Shown here piece after piece: positions 31,762 to 43,712 of a DNA stretch of 64,000 bases. Positions within the stretch are counted from its first letter, which is position 1; each line of letters starts with the position of its first letter. The position numbers and the translations under genes were made by a program. The notes beneath the pieces were generated by a model. That model searched no databases. It was not told the DNA's origin and saw nothing but the letters and a program-made list of their open reading frames with translations. The DNA is from Elymus sibiricus (taxonomy: Eukaryota; Streptophyta; Magnoliopsida; Poales; Poaceae). Location of the stretch: positions 294,752,205-294,816,204 of the forward strand of contig CM077665.1 in the NCBI GenBank assembly GCA_039707655.1, in the 5' to 3' direction.

Positions 31762-33290
31762 TTGGCTCATCTTGTCACAAGCAACGAGGTCTGCACCCAG
31801 GGGACTCTCACCCAGGATCGGATCCTCGCGAGCGGCGACATCTCGTCGCACGCTTGCCCGATCGGACACCTAGGCCAGATCGGAAACTTTTCCCCCGATC
31901 AAGAAATCAGGTTTGGAACCCAAGAGTTCGTCGCTGATTCACGGGGAGAACTCGTCTTGATAGAACCCTCGACTCCTACGGAGGAGGCCATAGATCCCGA
32001 CGCCTCGACGCAGAAGACATCGGGTCCCGCCTCCGAGGATGAGGTCGTTATACCCGGGCCGTCTGGACAGCCCAATCTGGTCGTTGTGACCGGATCTACC
32101 ATGGTTAAACAGGACTTGGGTCTGCTTTTGTGTGACTCCGGAACTGCGACGCCGCATACCGACCCCACTCGCTTCAGCGACACGCATCCTACCATCGCCT
32201 CGTTTCGAGACCATGTGTATGGCTGATGGCCAGATCCCTGTCTATGACCGGCTCGCGCTTAAACCCGACGATAGGGAGATTCACATCCCCACGGTCACCC
32301 ACCTTGTCGCCACCGTTGAGTGTCCGGCTGGAGGCTCGTCCCCCCAGCGACCGGAATTAAAAACGGTTTATACCCCAGTCTTCGACCACCGAGACCTCGC
32401 CTGCAACCCAGACTCTAGAGTTCGCTCCGGAAACAGACCGGTATCGGTCCCTGATCTATCACATAGTTCGGAGTCCATGATTCCGAACTCTCACCGTGGC
32501 GTGGAGTCAAATCTTTTCCCACCGACCTCCCAAGCCGATCACTCAAGCATCACAGCAGAGCCCAAGTCTTCGGACTTACGGGACGTTAAGCAGTTACCAG
32601 GAGAGTCGGTTCATCATTATAGGGCCAGACTCCTCCTCCGTAGAAACAAAGTACGAGGCCTCAGTGATCAAGAGATAATGGCAACCTTTAATCGCAACTG
32701 CCATGACAAAGGGATTCTCAACGCCCTGGCTCGTCAGCACATTCGTGACTTCACTGAGCTGTCTGATTGTTACAAAAATATTGTGCCATGGAAAGCGCTT
32801 GGCAAGCCGAACGGCTGTTTTCGGAACCAACCTTTACCGAATACCCTAGAGGAGATAGGAAAAAGACGATACCTCCAAAGTGGCCAGCCAGACTCGAACC
32901 CGCCGAAAAGAGAAACAGGCCCCTTTCAGGGGTCAGTACCGTCCTCGATGGACTACTTGATAAACCTTGCCCTATACACTCCGTATTGCTGAACACAGCT
33001 CCGACCCACAGCCTTAGAGCTTGCTGGGTCGTTAGGCAAATCGCAAAAAGCAGTGAAGCCATCCTTGAGGCACCACTGCCGAACAGGCGCCCCACATCGC
33101 CACCAGAATACAACACCGAAGTCCTAACGATATACGAAACGTTCCCCTCAAGGAACAGGATGAAAAGAGCTCTTAAAGAACTCGAGCAGATATATCATGT
33201 GGCAGCAACAAGTGCATGGGCAGACATACCCATCACCTTCGGAGATACTGACAGACCAGCCATGCTTGCCGGTCATTCACCGGCCGCACT
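31762..33290 (+). pseudogene. Element B gag, copy 1
   Basis: Homologous to 50321-51870. ATG 31762 opens with MAHLVTSNEVCTQGTL. A 23-bp deletion at about 32207 (compared with copy 2) shifts the frame, and gag continues at 32215-32992. Near 32765 a further 1-bp loss shifts it again to the 32767 frame. Gag-core sequence is LPGESVHHYRARLLL and QEIMATFNRNCHDKG. No zinc knuckle is visible. Confidence 0.7.
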
Positions 33291-33966
33291 AGTCCTGAAC
33301 CCCATCATCGATGGCTTCAGGTTACACAAGGTGTTAATGGACGGCGGCAGCGGTTTAAACCTGATCTACGAAGATACCCTAGAAAAAATGCAGTTCGACC
33401 AATCTCGCATCGAGCATAGCAACACAACTTTTCGGGGAATCATCCCGGGGAAAGAGGCGTGCTGTTCAGGATGCATCGTCCAGGACGTAGTGTTCGGCAC
33501 GCCCGAAAACTACTGATCCGAAGAACTCCTCTTCCATATCGTGCCCTTCCCCAGCGGCTACCACGCCCTATTGGGACGTGAAGCCTTCACAAAATTCCAG
33601 GCTATACCACATTACGGGTATATGAAACTTGACATGCCAGGACCAAACGGGGTGATCACAACTGCCAGTGATCCGAATATAGCCCTTCGGGCTGAAAACA
33701 AAACAGCAGCACTCGCCCTCGAGGCTCTAGCTGAGACCTTTGTTGCGGAAGAGCTGACCGCACTTCGGTCAACAGTAGACAAGGACGATGTGATCCTTAG
33801 CAAAAGGCCCAAACCCACGTCCTTCAAACCGGCAAAGGAAATCGTTAAATTTCAGGTGCACCCGACGGACCCCAACAAGACAGCGTCCATCGGAGCTCAG
33901 CTCGATCCCATAGTGGACGAAGCGATGCGAACATTCTTACGAGAAAACTGGGACATCTTCGCCTAG
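33291..33966 (+). pseudogene. Element B protease, copy 1
   Basis: Active site VLMDGGSGLNLIYED near 33330-33375. TGA at 33514-33516 stands where copy 2 has CGA (C-to-T at CpG). Beyond it the frame continues with FHIVPF, YHALLGREAFTKF and YMKLDMPGPNGVI to TAG 33964-33966, where copy 2 has TGG. Both stops are private to this copy. Confidence 0.8.
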
Positions 33967-35074
33967 AACCCTTCCGATATGCCCGACATCCCACGGCGGC
34001 TGGCAGAACATAGTCTGAACATCATCGCAGGCTTTAAGCCCGTCAAGCAGACTCTGCGCCGCTTTTTCGAGCCGAAATGACAAGCTATGGGTGAAGAATT
34101 AGCTAAACTACTAGAGGCCGGATTCATTCGGGAGATTAAGCACCCCGAACGGTTGGCAAACCTGGTTATGGTACCAAAGAAAGATAAATCCTGGCGGCTG
34201 TGCGTCGACTTCAAAGACCTAAACAAGGCCTGCCCTAAGGACCCTTTCCCCCTACCATGCATAGACCAGATTATTGACGCCACAGTCGAACACGACTTGT
34301 TGTGTCTCGTCGACACTTATTCCGGATACCATCAGATTAAAATGAAGGAATCCGATCAAGCGGCAACCACATTCATCACCCCTTACGGGCCATTCTGCTT
34401 CAACACAATGCCCTTCGGGCTAAAAAAACGCTGGGGCTACATACCAGTGCATGATCCAGACTTGTCTCGCAAAACAAGTCGGTAAAACAGTCGAGGCATA
34501 CGTGGATGACGTGGTAATAAAATCCAAACATGCCAGCCATTTGATCGACGACCTAAGGCAAACCTTTGCCAGCCTACGCGAGTACGATATACGACTCAAT
34601 CCAGAGAAGTGTGTCTTCGGAGTTCCCGCTGGTAAACTGCTCGGATTCATCGTTTCCCATAGAGGAATAGAAGCGAATCCGGCCAAGACCCGTGCCTTAT
34701 CAGAACTTGCAGTTCCCACAGAGCTAAGGCATGTCCAAAGGTTGGCTGGTTGCATGGCAGCGTTAAGCCGCTTTATCTCCCGCCTCAGTGAAAAGGCTTT
34801 ACCGCTCTACAAATTGCTGAAACGGACCAAGAATTTCAAATGGACCGATGAAGCCAAGACGGCGTTAGAAGAAATTAAGACACTCCTGGCAAGCAATCCC
34901 ATACTCATGGACACAAATTATTATACATATCGTCCACCAACCAAGTCGTTAGCGCAGTGCTCATCGTCAAACGAGAGGGGGAGGGACACAAATTCCAGAT
35001 ACAGAAGCCGGCCTATTACGTGTCAGAAGTACTAACGCAATGCAAGTCCAGATACCCGCACTACCAGAAGATAG
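33967..35074 (+). pseudogene. Element B RT and RNase H start, copy 1
   Basis: RT motifs: CVDFKDLNKACPKDPFP, VDTYSGYHQIKM, MPFGLK. An extra A in the run at 34421-34429 (7 A against 6 in copy 2) shifts the frame; the palm then continues as EAYVDDVVIKS (YVDD box) in the frame of 34451-35035, then thumb and RNase H (NPEKCVFGVPAGKLLGF, RLAGCMAALSRF). Another frameshift occurs near 34925. The sequence is interrupted at 35074 by copia F and resumes at 43694. Confidence 0.8.
35070..35074. other. Target-site duplication of F, left
   Basis: GATAG; repeated at 43694-43698. Confidence 0.95.
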
Positions 35075-36816
35075 TGTTGGAAATATACCCTGGAGGCAAT
35101 TAATGAAGTGTTTATTATTATCAGATTTCCCCGTTCATGATAATGGTTTATTATTCATGCTAGAATTGTATTGACCGGAAACTAAATACATGTCTGGATA
35201 ATAGACAAATACTATGTCCCTAGTATGCCTCTACTAGACTAGCTCGTTGATCAAATGATGGTCAAGGTTTCCTGACCATGGACATGAGTTGTCATTTGAT
35301 AACGGGATCACATCATTGGGAGAATGATGTGATGGACATGACCCAACTGTTAGCATAGCAAATGATCGTTCAGTTTATTGCTATTGCTTTCACTATGTCA
35401 AATACACGTTCCTCTGACCATGAGATCATGTAACTCCCGGATACCGTAGGAATACTTTGGGTGTATCAAATGTCACAACGTTACTGGGTGATTATAAAGG
35501 TGCACTACAGGTATCTCCGAAAGTGTTTGTTGAGTTGGCATGGATCGAGATTGGGATTTGTCACTCCGACTATCGGAGAGGTATCTCTGGGCCCTCGCGG
35601 TAATACAGCATCACAGAAGCCTTGCAAGCACCGTGACTAAAGAGTTAGTTACAAGATGATGTATTACGGAACGAGTAAAGAGACTTGCCGGTAACGAGAT
35701 TGAACTAGGTATTGGATACCGACGATCGAATCTCGGGCAAGTAACATACCACCAGACAAAGGGAACAGCGTAGGTTGACATATGAGGTTCACCGATAAAG
35801 ATCTTCGTGGAATATGTAGGAACCAATATGAGCATCCAGGTTCCGCTGTTGGTTATTGACCGGAGAGTCGTCTCGATCATGTCTACATCATTCCCGAACC
35901 CGTAGGGTCCGCACACTTAAGGTTCGATGACGATTTAGTATTATATGAGTTATGTGATTGGTGGCCGAAGTTTGTTCGGGGTCCCGTATGAGATCACGGA
36001 CATGACGAGGAGTCTCGAAATGGTCGAGAGGTAAAGATTCATATATTGGAAGGCTATATTCGGACATCGGAAAGGTTCCGAGTGATTCGGGTATTTTTCG
36101 GAGTACCGGGGAGTTACGGGAATTCACCGGGATAAGTAATGGGCCTTATTGGGCCATACGGGAAAAGGAGAGGCAGGCCACGTGAGGAGGCGCACGCCCC
36201 CCCTTGCCCAAACCGAATTGGACTAGGGGAGGGGGCGCAGCCCCCTCTTTCCTTTCCCTCTCCCTACTCCCTTTCCTACTCCGTATGGGAGGTGGAATCC
36301 TACTAGGACTAAGGAGTCCTAGTAGGACTCCCCACACTTGGCGCACCCCTAGGGGGCTGGCCTCCTCCCTCTCATCCTTTATATACGGAGGCAAGGGGGC
36401 ACCCCAAAGTACAACAATTGTCCCATAGCCGTGTGCGGTGCCCCGATCTCTGTTTTCCACCTCGGTCATATTTTCGGAGAGCTTAGGCGAAGCCCTGCCG
36501 GAATCACTTCACCGTCACCGTCGCCACGCCGTCGTGCTGACGGAACTCATCTACTACCTCGACGTCTTGCTGGATCAAGAAGGCGAGGAACATCACCAAG
36601 CTGCACGTGTGTAGAACTCGGAGGTGCCGTACGTTCGGTACTCGATCGGTGGAGCTCGAAGGATTGTTCGACTACATCAACCGCGTTGTGAGACGCTTCC
36701 GCTAACGGTCTATGAGGGTACGTAGACACACTCTCCCCTCACGTAGCGATACATCTCCATGGATAGATCTTGCGTGAGCGTAGGAAAATTTTGAAATTCA
36801 TGCTCCGTTCCCCAAC
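35075..36816 (+). repeat. Element F 5' LTR
   Basis: 1742 bp, TGTTGG...CCAACA. TTTATATAC near 36379. A perfect 13-bp stem, 4-base loop hairpin lies at 36298-36327, ~50 bp upstream of the TATA box. ORFs inside are noise. Confidence 0.9.
36298..36327 (+). promoter_or_regulatory. Inverted repeat upstream of the F TATA box
   Basis: TCCTACTAGGACT, loop AAGG, AGTCCTAGTAGGA. Conserved perfectly in the 3' LTR at 43174-43203. A role in promoter activity or RNA structure is only a guess from position. Confidence 0.65.
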
Positions 36817-38099
36817 AGTGGCATCCGAGCCAGGTCTATGCGTAGATGTGATTTGCACGAGTAGAACACAAGTGAGTTGTGGGCGTGGGTGTATACATAT
36901 TGCTTGCCGTTACTAGTTGATACTTGATTCAGCGGTATTGTGAGATGAAGCGGCCCGGACCGACATTACGCGTACGCTTACGCGAGACAGGTTTCACCAC
37001 TACGTGCACTCGTTGCATAAAGGTGACTGGCGGGTGTCTGTCTCTCTAACTTTAGTTGAAAAAGTTTCAATGAAGAGGGTTCTTTTAGAAGATCAAAAAG
37101 CAATCACTACACCACATTGTGGTTTTGCGTAGGTAAGAACGGTTCTTGCAAACCCGTAGCAGCCACGTAAAACTTACAAAAAACAAAGTAGAGGACGTCT
37201 AACTTGTTTTTGCAGGGTATGCTGGTGATGTGATATGGTCAAGACATGATGTGATATAAGTTGTTGTATGAGATGATCATGTTTTGTAAGTTATCAGGCA
37301 ACCGGCAGGAGCCTTATGGTTGTCTCTTTATTGTATGCAATGCCAACGCTATGTAATCGCTTTACTTTACCGCTATGAGTTAGCAGTAGTAGTAGCAATA
37401 GCCGGCGAGACGACCACGACGCTGCGATGGAGATCAAGGTGTCACGACGCTACGATGGAGATCAAGGTGTCAACCCGGTGACGATGGAGATCATGACGGT
37501 GCTTTGCTGATGGAGATCAAAGGCACAAGACGTTGATGGCCATATCATGTCACATATATTGAATTGCATGTGATGTTAATCCTTTTATGCATCTTATTTT
37601 GCTTAGGACGACGGTAGCATTATAAGATGATCCCTTCACTAAATTTCAAGATAAGTGTTCTCCCCTAGTATGCACCGTTGCGAAGGTTCGACGCTTCTAA
37701 GCACCACGTGATGATCGGGTGTGATGGATTCTTTCGTTCGCATACAACGGGTGTAAGCCAGTTTTACACATGCAGAATACTTGGGTTAAACTTGACGAGC
37801 CTAGCATATACAGATATGGCCTCGGAACACAAGAGACCGAAAGGTCGAACATGAGTCATATAGTAGATATGATCAACAAGAAAGATGTTCACCATTGATG
37901 AACTGATCCACCTCACGTGATGATCAGACGTGGATTAGTTTGATGTGGATCATGTTACACTTAGACAACTTGAGGGATGTTAATCTAAGTGGGAGTTCTT
38001 AAGTAATTTGATTAATTGAACTTCAATTATCATGGACATAGTCAATAGTGTCTTAGCAAGTTTATGTTGTAGAATGATAGACCACGCTGTTACTCCCCT
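36817..38099 (+). other. Element F PBS and leader
   Basis: PBS-like TGGCATCCGAGCC at 36818-36830 (a variant of TGGTATCNGAGC). About 1.2 kb of untranslated leader follows, including short imperfect repeats CGATGGAGATCAAGGTGTC at 37423-37500. No gene is seen. Confidence 0.7.
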
Positions 38100-38960
38100 G
38101 TATTTTAATGCGTTCCTAGAGAAAGTTAAGTTGAAAGTTGATTGAAGCAACTATGCGGACTCGGTCCGTATTCTGAGGATTGTCCTCACTGCTGCACAGA
38201 AGGCTTATGTCTTTGATGCACCGCTCGGTGAGCAACCCCTATGGCTTTGTCTGAAGACGTTATGAACATCTGGCAGACAAGAAAAGATGACTACGAGATA
38301 GTTCAGTGCGCCATGCTTTACGGCTTAGAACCGGGGCTCGAAAGATGTTTTGAGCACCATGGAGCATATGAGATGTTCCAAGAGCTGAAAGTTTATTTTC
38401 AAGCTCACACCCGGGTCGAGAGGTATGACACCTTCGACAAGTTCTATAGCTGCAAGATGGAGCAGAACAGCTCCGATAGTGAGCATGTACTCAGAACGTC
38501 TGAGTACTTCAATCACTTGAATTAAGTGGGAGTTAGACTTCCAAATAAAGTGGTGATTGATAGAGTTCTCTAGTCACTATCACTAAGCTACTGGATTTTC
38601 GTGATGAACTATAAACATGCAAGGGATAGAAGATCCTTAAGCTATTCGCGATGCTACAAGCTGCGGATGTAGAAATCAAAAAGGGAGCATCAAGTGTTGA
38701 TGGTTAATAACACCACTAGTTTCAAGAAGGGCAAGGGAAATAAAAGGGAACTTCAAGAAGAACGGTAAAACAGTTACCGCTCACGCGAAGAAACCCAAGG
38801 CTGAACCAAACCCGAGACTTAGTGCTCCCATTGCAAAGGGAAATGTCACAGGGAGCGGAACTTCCCCAAAGTAACTGGCAGATAATAAGACTGGCAATGT
38901 CAACAAAGATATTTGATATACATGTTATTGATGTGTACCTTACTAGTACTCGTAGGAGCA
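38100..38960 (+). pseudogene. Element F gag remnant
   Basis: Degraded gag. Translation near 38130-38230 gives YADSVRILRIVLTAAQKAY; 38241-38525 is the clearest open stretch (QTRKDDYEIVQCAML, VERYDTFDKFYSCKMEQ). Stops and frameshifts on both sides. The nucleocapsid knuckle region near 38820 (CSHCKGKCHRERN-like) is barely visible. Confidence 0.65.
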
Positions 38961-39958
38961 CCTGGGTATTTGATACTTGTTCAGTTGCTTGCAACTTGAA
39001 ACATGGAGCTTCGGAATAAACGAGGGCTAGCTAAGAACGAGGTGACGATGTGCATTGGAAGTGTCTCCAAGGTTGATGTGATCACCATCGCCACGCCCTC
39101 TCTACCTTCAGGATTAGTGATGAACCTAAATAATTGTTATTTGGTGCTTGCGTTAAGCATGAACATTATATCTGATAGTGTTTATTGCAAGACGGTTATT
39201 CAAATTCAGAGAATAATTGTTATTCTATTTATTTGGATAATATCATTGATGATCATGTACTTAAAATGAAAGGTTTATTGAATCTTGATCGTAGTAATAC
39301 ACATGTTCATAACAAAAATGCCAAAAGATAATGATAGTACCACATATTTGTGGCACTGCCGCTTAGGTCATATCAGTGTTAAACACATGAAGAAACTCCA
39401 TGTAGATGGGTTTTTGTAATCTCTTGATTATGAATCATTTGAGACATGTGAACCGTGCCTTATTGGCAAGATGACTAAAACTCCGTTCTCCGGAACAATG
39501 GAGCAAGCAACCAACTTATTGGAAATAATACATACCGATGTATGCGGTCCGATGAGTGTTGAGGCGCGCGGTGGATATCGTTATGTTCTCACGTTCACAG
39601 ATGATTTGAGTAGATATGACTATGTCTACTTGAGGAAGCATAAATCTGAAACATTTGAAAAGTTCAAAGAATTTCAGAGTGAAGTAGAGAACCATTGTAA
39701 CAAGAAAATAAAGTTCTTACGATCTGATCGTGGAGGAGAATATTTGAGTTACGAGTTTGGCAATCACTTAAGACAATGTGGAATTGTTTCACAGCTCACG
39801 CCACATGGAACACCACAGCGTAATGGTGTGTCCGAACGTCGTAATCGTACTCTATTGGATATGGTGCGTTCTATGATGTCTCTTATCGATTTGCCACTAT
39901 CATTTTGGGGTTATGCATTAGAGACAGCTGCATTCACTTTAAACAAGGGCACCGTCTA
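38961..39958 (+). pseudogene. Element F protease remnant and integrase
   Basis: Protease active site reads VFDTCSVAC near 38968: the catalytic DTG is DTC. Integrase zinc region LWHCRLGHIS ... CEPCLIGKM (39350-39470) has a TAA at 39418-39420. The integrase core is open at 39471-39959: HTDVCGPM, TFTDDLSRYDYVYL, LRSDRGGEYLS and GTPQRNGVSERRNRTLLDM, so D, D and E are present. A frameshift ends it near 39950. Confidence 0.8.
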
Positions 39959-41081
39959 AATCCGTTGAGATGACACCGTATGAACTGTGGTTTGCAAGAA
40001 ACCTAAGATGTCGTTTCTGAAAGTTTGGGGATGCGATGCTTATGTCAAAAGGCTTCAGCCAGATAAGCTCGAACCCAAAGCGGATAAGTGCGTCTTCATA
40101 GGATACCCAAAAGAGACCGTTGGGTACACCTTCTACCATAGATCCGAAGGCAAAGTTTTCGTTGATAAAGAATGGATCCTTTCTAGAGAAGGAGTTTCTC
40201 TCGAAAGAAGTGAGTGGAAGGAAAGTAGAACTTGATGAGGTAATTGTACCTCCTCTGGATAGTAGTACGCCACAGAAAGAAATTTCTGTGACACCGACAC
40301 AGACCAGAGAAGAAGTTAATGATGATGATCATGAAACTTCGGATCAAGTTGAAGGTCAACCAGGACACATTCCGCACCAGTGTGGTACGGAAATCCAGTC
40401 TTGGAGGTCATGTTGCTAGACAACGATGAACCTTCGAACTATGAAGAAGCGATGGCAAGCCCGGATTCCGACAAATGGCTTGAGGCCATGAAATCCGAGA
40501 TTGGATCCATGTATGAGAACAAAGTATGGACTTTGGTTGACTTTCCCGATGAACGGCGAGCTATTAAAAATAAATGGATCTTTAAGAAGAAGACGGACGC
40601 TGATGGTAATGTCACCGTATATAAAGCACGACTTGTTGCTAAAGGTTATCGACAAGTTCAAGGAGTTGACTACGATGAGACTTTCTCACCTGTAGCGATC
40701 CTAAAGTCTGTCAGAATTATGTTAGCAATTGCCGCGTTTTATGATTATGAAATCTGGCAAATGGACGTCAAAACGGCATTCCTTTACGGATTCCTTAAGG
40801 AAGAATTGTATATGATACAGCCGGAAGGTTTTGTCGATCCTAAAGGCACTAACAAAATATGCAAGCTCCAGCGATCCATCTATGGACTGGTGCAAGCATC
40901 TCGGAGCTGGAATACTTGCTTTGATGAAGTGATCAAAGCGTTTGGGTTTATACAAGTTTATGGAGAAACTTGTATTTACAAGAAACTGAGTGGGAGCTCT
41001 ATAGAATTTATAATAGTATATGTGGATGACATATTGTTGATTGGAAATGATGTAGAATTTCTGGAAAGCATAAAGAATTGA
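39959..41081 (+). pseudogene. Element F integrase tail and RT
   Basis: 39987-40235 carries the integrase C-terminal part (FLKVWGCDAYVKRLQPDK, KCVFIGYPKETVGY). RT is open at 40380-41081: KSEIGSMYENKVWTLVD, YKARLVAKGYRQVQGVDYDETFSPV, WQMDVKTAFLYGFL and YVDDILLIGND (YVDD box near 41020). It stops at 41079-41081 just after the palm. Confidence 0.8.
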
Positions 41082-41950
41082 AAGGATATTTTCAATAAAA
41101 ACCTGTTTTTGAGTTATCCACAGATTGGGCATCGAGATCTATGGAGATAGATCAAAACGCCTGATAAAAGTTCACACATCTTGATGAGTTTTTTGAAGAA
41201 GTTCAAAATGGATTAAGTCAAAGAAATGAGTTCTTCCCTGGTGTGAAGTGGAGTAAGACTTGAAAATCTAGGTAAAGGTTGTTTTACATGTTAGGCATCA
41301 AAATCTATAGAGATAGATTGAGACGCCTCATAGGACTTTCACGAAGCACATACCTTGACAAGTTTGAAGAAAGTTCAAAATGGATCAGTCAAAGAAAGAG
41401 TTCTTGACTGTGGTGCAAGGTGTGAAATTGAGTAAGACTCAAATCTCGACCACGGCAGAATAAATAGAAAGGATGAAGGTTATCCCCTATGCCTCGGCCA
41501 TAGGTTATATAAAGTATGCCATGCTGTGTGCCTTGCCATGTGTCTGGCAAAGAGGTACGAAAGTGATCCAGGAGTAGATCACTGGACAGCGGTCAAAGTA
41601 TATCCTTAAGATGATTAAGGAAGAATTTCTCGGGAAATAGAGGTAATAAAGAGTTCGTCGTAAGGGGTTACGTCGATGCAAGCTTTAAACACCAATCCGG
41701 AAGACTATGAGTCTCTGACTGGATACATAAAGTGGGGTAGTTTTTTTTCTGGAGTAGCTCCAAAGCAGAGTATGGTGACCGCATCTACATAAGACATAGA
41801 GATTAGCAAAGTACACATGGATCTGAATGTTACAGATCCGTTGACTAAAACCTCTCACACAAGCTAAACATGATCAGCTCAAGAACTGATTGGATGTTAA
41901 TTACATGGAGATGTAAACTAGATTAATTGACTCTAGTGCAAGTGGGAGAC
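41082..41950 (+). other. Element F decayed RNase H region and polypurine tract
   Basis: No open frame. Traces of RNase H sequence remain (GYVDASFKHQSGRL-like near 41665) but with many stops. Ends in CAAGTGGGAGAC at 41939-41950, the polypurine tract. Confidence 0.6.
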
Positions 41951-43693
41951 TGTTGGAAATATGCCCTAGAGGCAATTAATAAAGTGTTTATTATTATCAT
42001 ATTTCCCCGTTCATGATAATGGTTTATTATTCATGCTAGAATTGTATTGACCGGAAACTAAATACATGTGTGGATAATAGACAAATACTATGTCCCTAGT
42101 ATGCCTCTACTAGACTAGCTCGTTGATCAAATGATGGTCAAGGTTTCCTGACCATGGACATGAGTTGTCATTTGATAACGGGATCACATCATTGGGAGAA
42201 TGATGTGATGGACATGACCCAACCGTTAGCATTGCAAATGATCGTTCAGTTTATTGCTATTGCTTTCACTATGTCAAATACAAGTTCCTCTGACCATGAG
42301 ATCATGCAACTCCCGGATACCGTAGGAATACTTTGGGTGTATCAAACGTCACAACGTTACTGGGTGATTATAAAGGTGCACTACAGGTATCTCCGAAAGT
42401 GTTTGTTGAGTTGGCATGGATCGAGTTTGGGATTTGTCACTCCGACTATCGGAGAGGTATCTCTGGGCCCTCTCGGTAATACAGCATCACAGAAGCCTTA
42501 CAAGCACCGTGACTAAAGAGTTAGTTGCAAGATGATGTATTACGGAACGAGAAAAAAGACTTGCTAGTAACGAGATTGAACTAGGTATTGGATACCGACG
42601 ATCGAATCTCGGGCAAGTAACATACCACCAGACAAAGGGAACAACGTATGTTGACATATGAGGTTCACCGATAAAGATCTACGTGGAATATGTAGGAACC
42701 AATATGAGCATCCAGGTTCCGCTGTTGGTTATTGACCGGAGAGTCGTCTCGATCATGTCTACATCATTCCCGAACCCGTCGGGTCCGCACACTTAAGGTT
42801 CGATGACGATTTAGTATTATATGAGTTATGTGATTGGTGGCCGAAGTTTCTTCGGAGTCCCGGATGAGATCACGGACATGACGAGGAGTCTCGAAATGGT
42901 CGAGAGGTAAAGATTCATATATTGGAAGGCTATATTTGGACGTCGGAAAGGTTCCGAGTGATTCGGGTATTTTTCGGAGTACCGGGGAGTTACGGGAATT
43001 CACCGGGAGAAGTAATGGGCCTTATTGGGCCATACGGGAAAAGGAGAGGCAGGCCACGTGAGGAGGCGCACGCCCCCCCTTGCCCAAACCGAATTGGACT
43101 AGGGGAGGGGGCGCAGCCCCCTCTTTCCTTTCCCTCTCCCTTCCCCCTTTCCTACTCCGTATGGGAGGTGGAATCCTACTAGGACTAAGGAGTCCTAGTA
43201 GGACTCCCCACACTTGGCACACCCCTAGGGGGCCGGCCTCCTCCCTCTCATCCTTTATATACGGAGGCAAGGGGGCACCCCAAAGTACAACAATTGTCCC
43301 ATAGCCGTGTGCGGTGCCCCGATCTCTGTTTTCCACCTCGGTCATATTTTCGGAGAGCTTAGGCGAAGCCCTGCCGGAATCACTTCACTGTCACCGTCGC
43401 CACGCCGTCGTGCTGACGGAACTCATCTACTACCTCGACGTCTTGCTGGATCAAGAAGGCGAGGAACGTCACCGAGCTTGACGTGTGTACAACTCGGAGG
43501 TGCCGTACGTTCGGTACTCGATCGGTGGAGCTCGAAGGATTGTTCGACTACATCAACCGCGTTGTGAGACGCTTCCGCTAACGGTCTACGAGGGTACGTA
43601 GGCACACTCTCCCCTCTCGTAGCGATGCATCTCCATGGATAGATCTTGCGTGAGCGTAGGAAATTTTTGAAATTCATGCTCCGTTTCCCAACA
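41951..43693 (+). repeat. Element F 3' LTR
   Basis: 1743 bp; near-identical to the 5' LTR by eye with scattered single-base differences, so a fairly recent insertion. Hairpin at 43174-43203. Confidence 0.9.
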
Positions 43694-43698
43694 GATAG
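43694..43698. other. Target-site duplication of F, right
   Basis: GATAG, identical to 35070-35074; element B RNase H sequence resumes here. Confidence 0.95.
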
Positions 43699-43712
43699 CC
43701 TATACAGTATTT

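Larger units (their letters stand above)
35075..43693 (+). mobile_element. Element F: BARE/WIS/Angela-like copia retrotransposon
   Basis: 8619 bp with LTRs 35075-36816 and 41951-43693, perfect GATAG duplications, PBS behind the 5' LTR and polypurine AAGTGGGAGAC before the 3' LTR. The LTR start TGTTGGAAATAT is the hallmark of this Triticeae family. The polyprotein is in copia order (gag, protease, integrase, RT, RNase H) but heavily decayed. The 3' noncoding end of RNase H is unreadable. Confidence 0.9.

Noticed and set aside
36817..38099. A gene in the 1.3-kb stretch behind the F 5' LTR
   Set aside because: No open frame of note; length and position match the untranslated leader of BARE-type elements.
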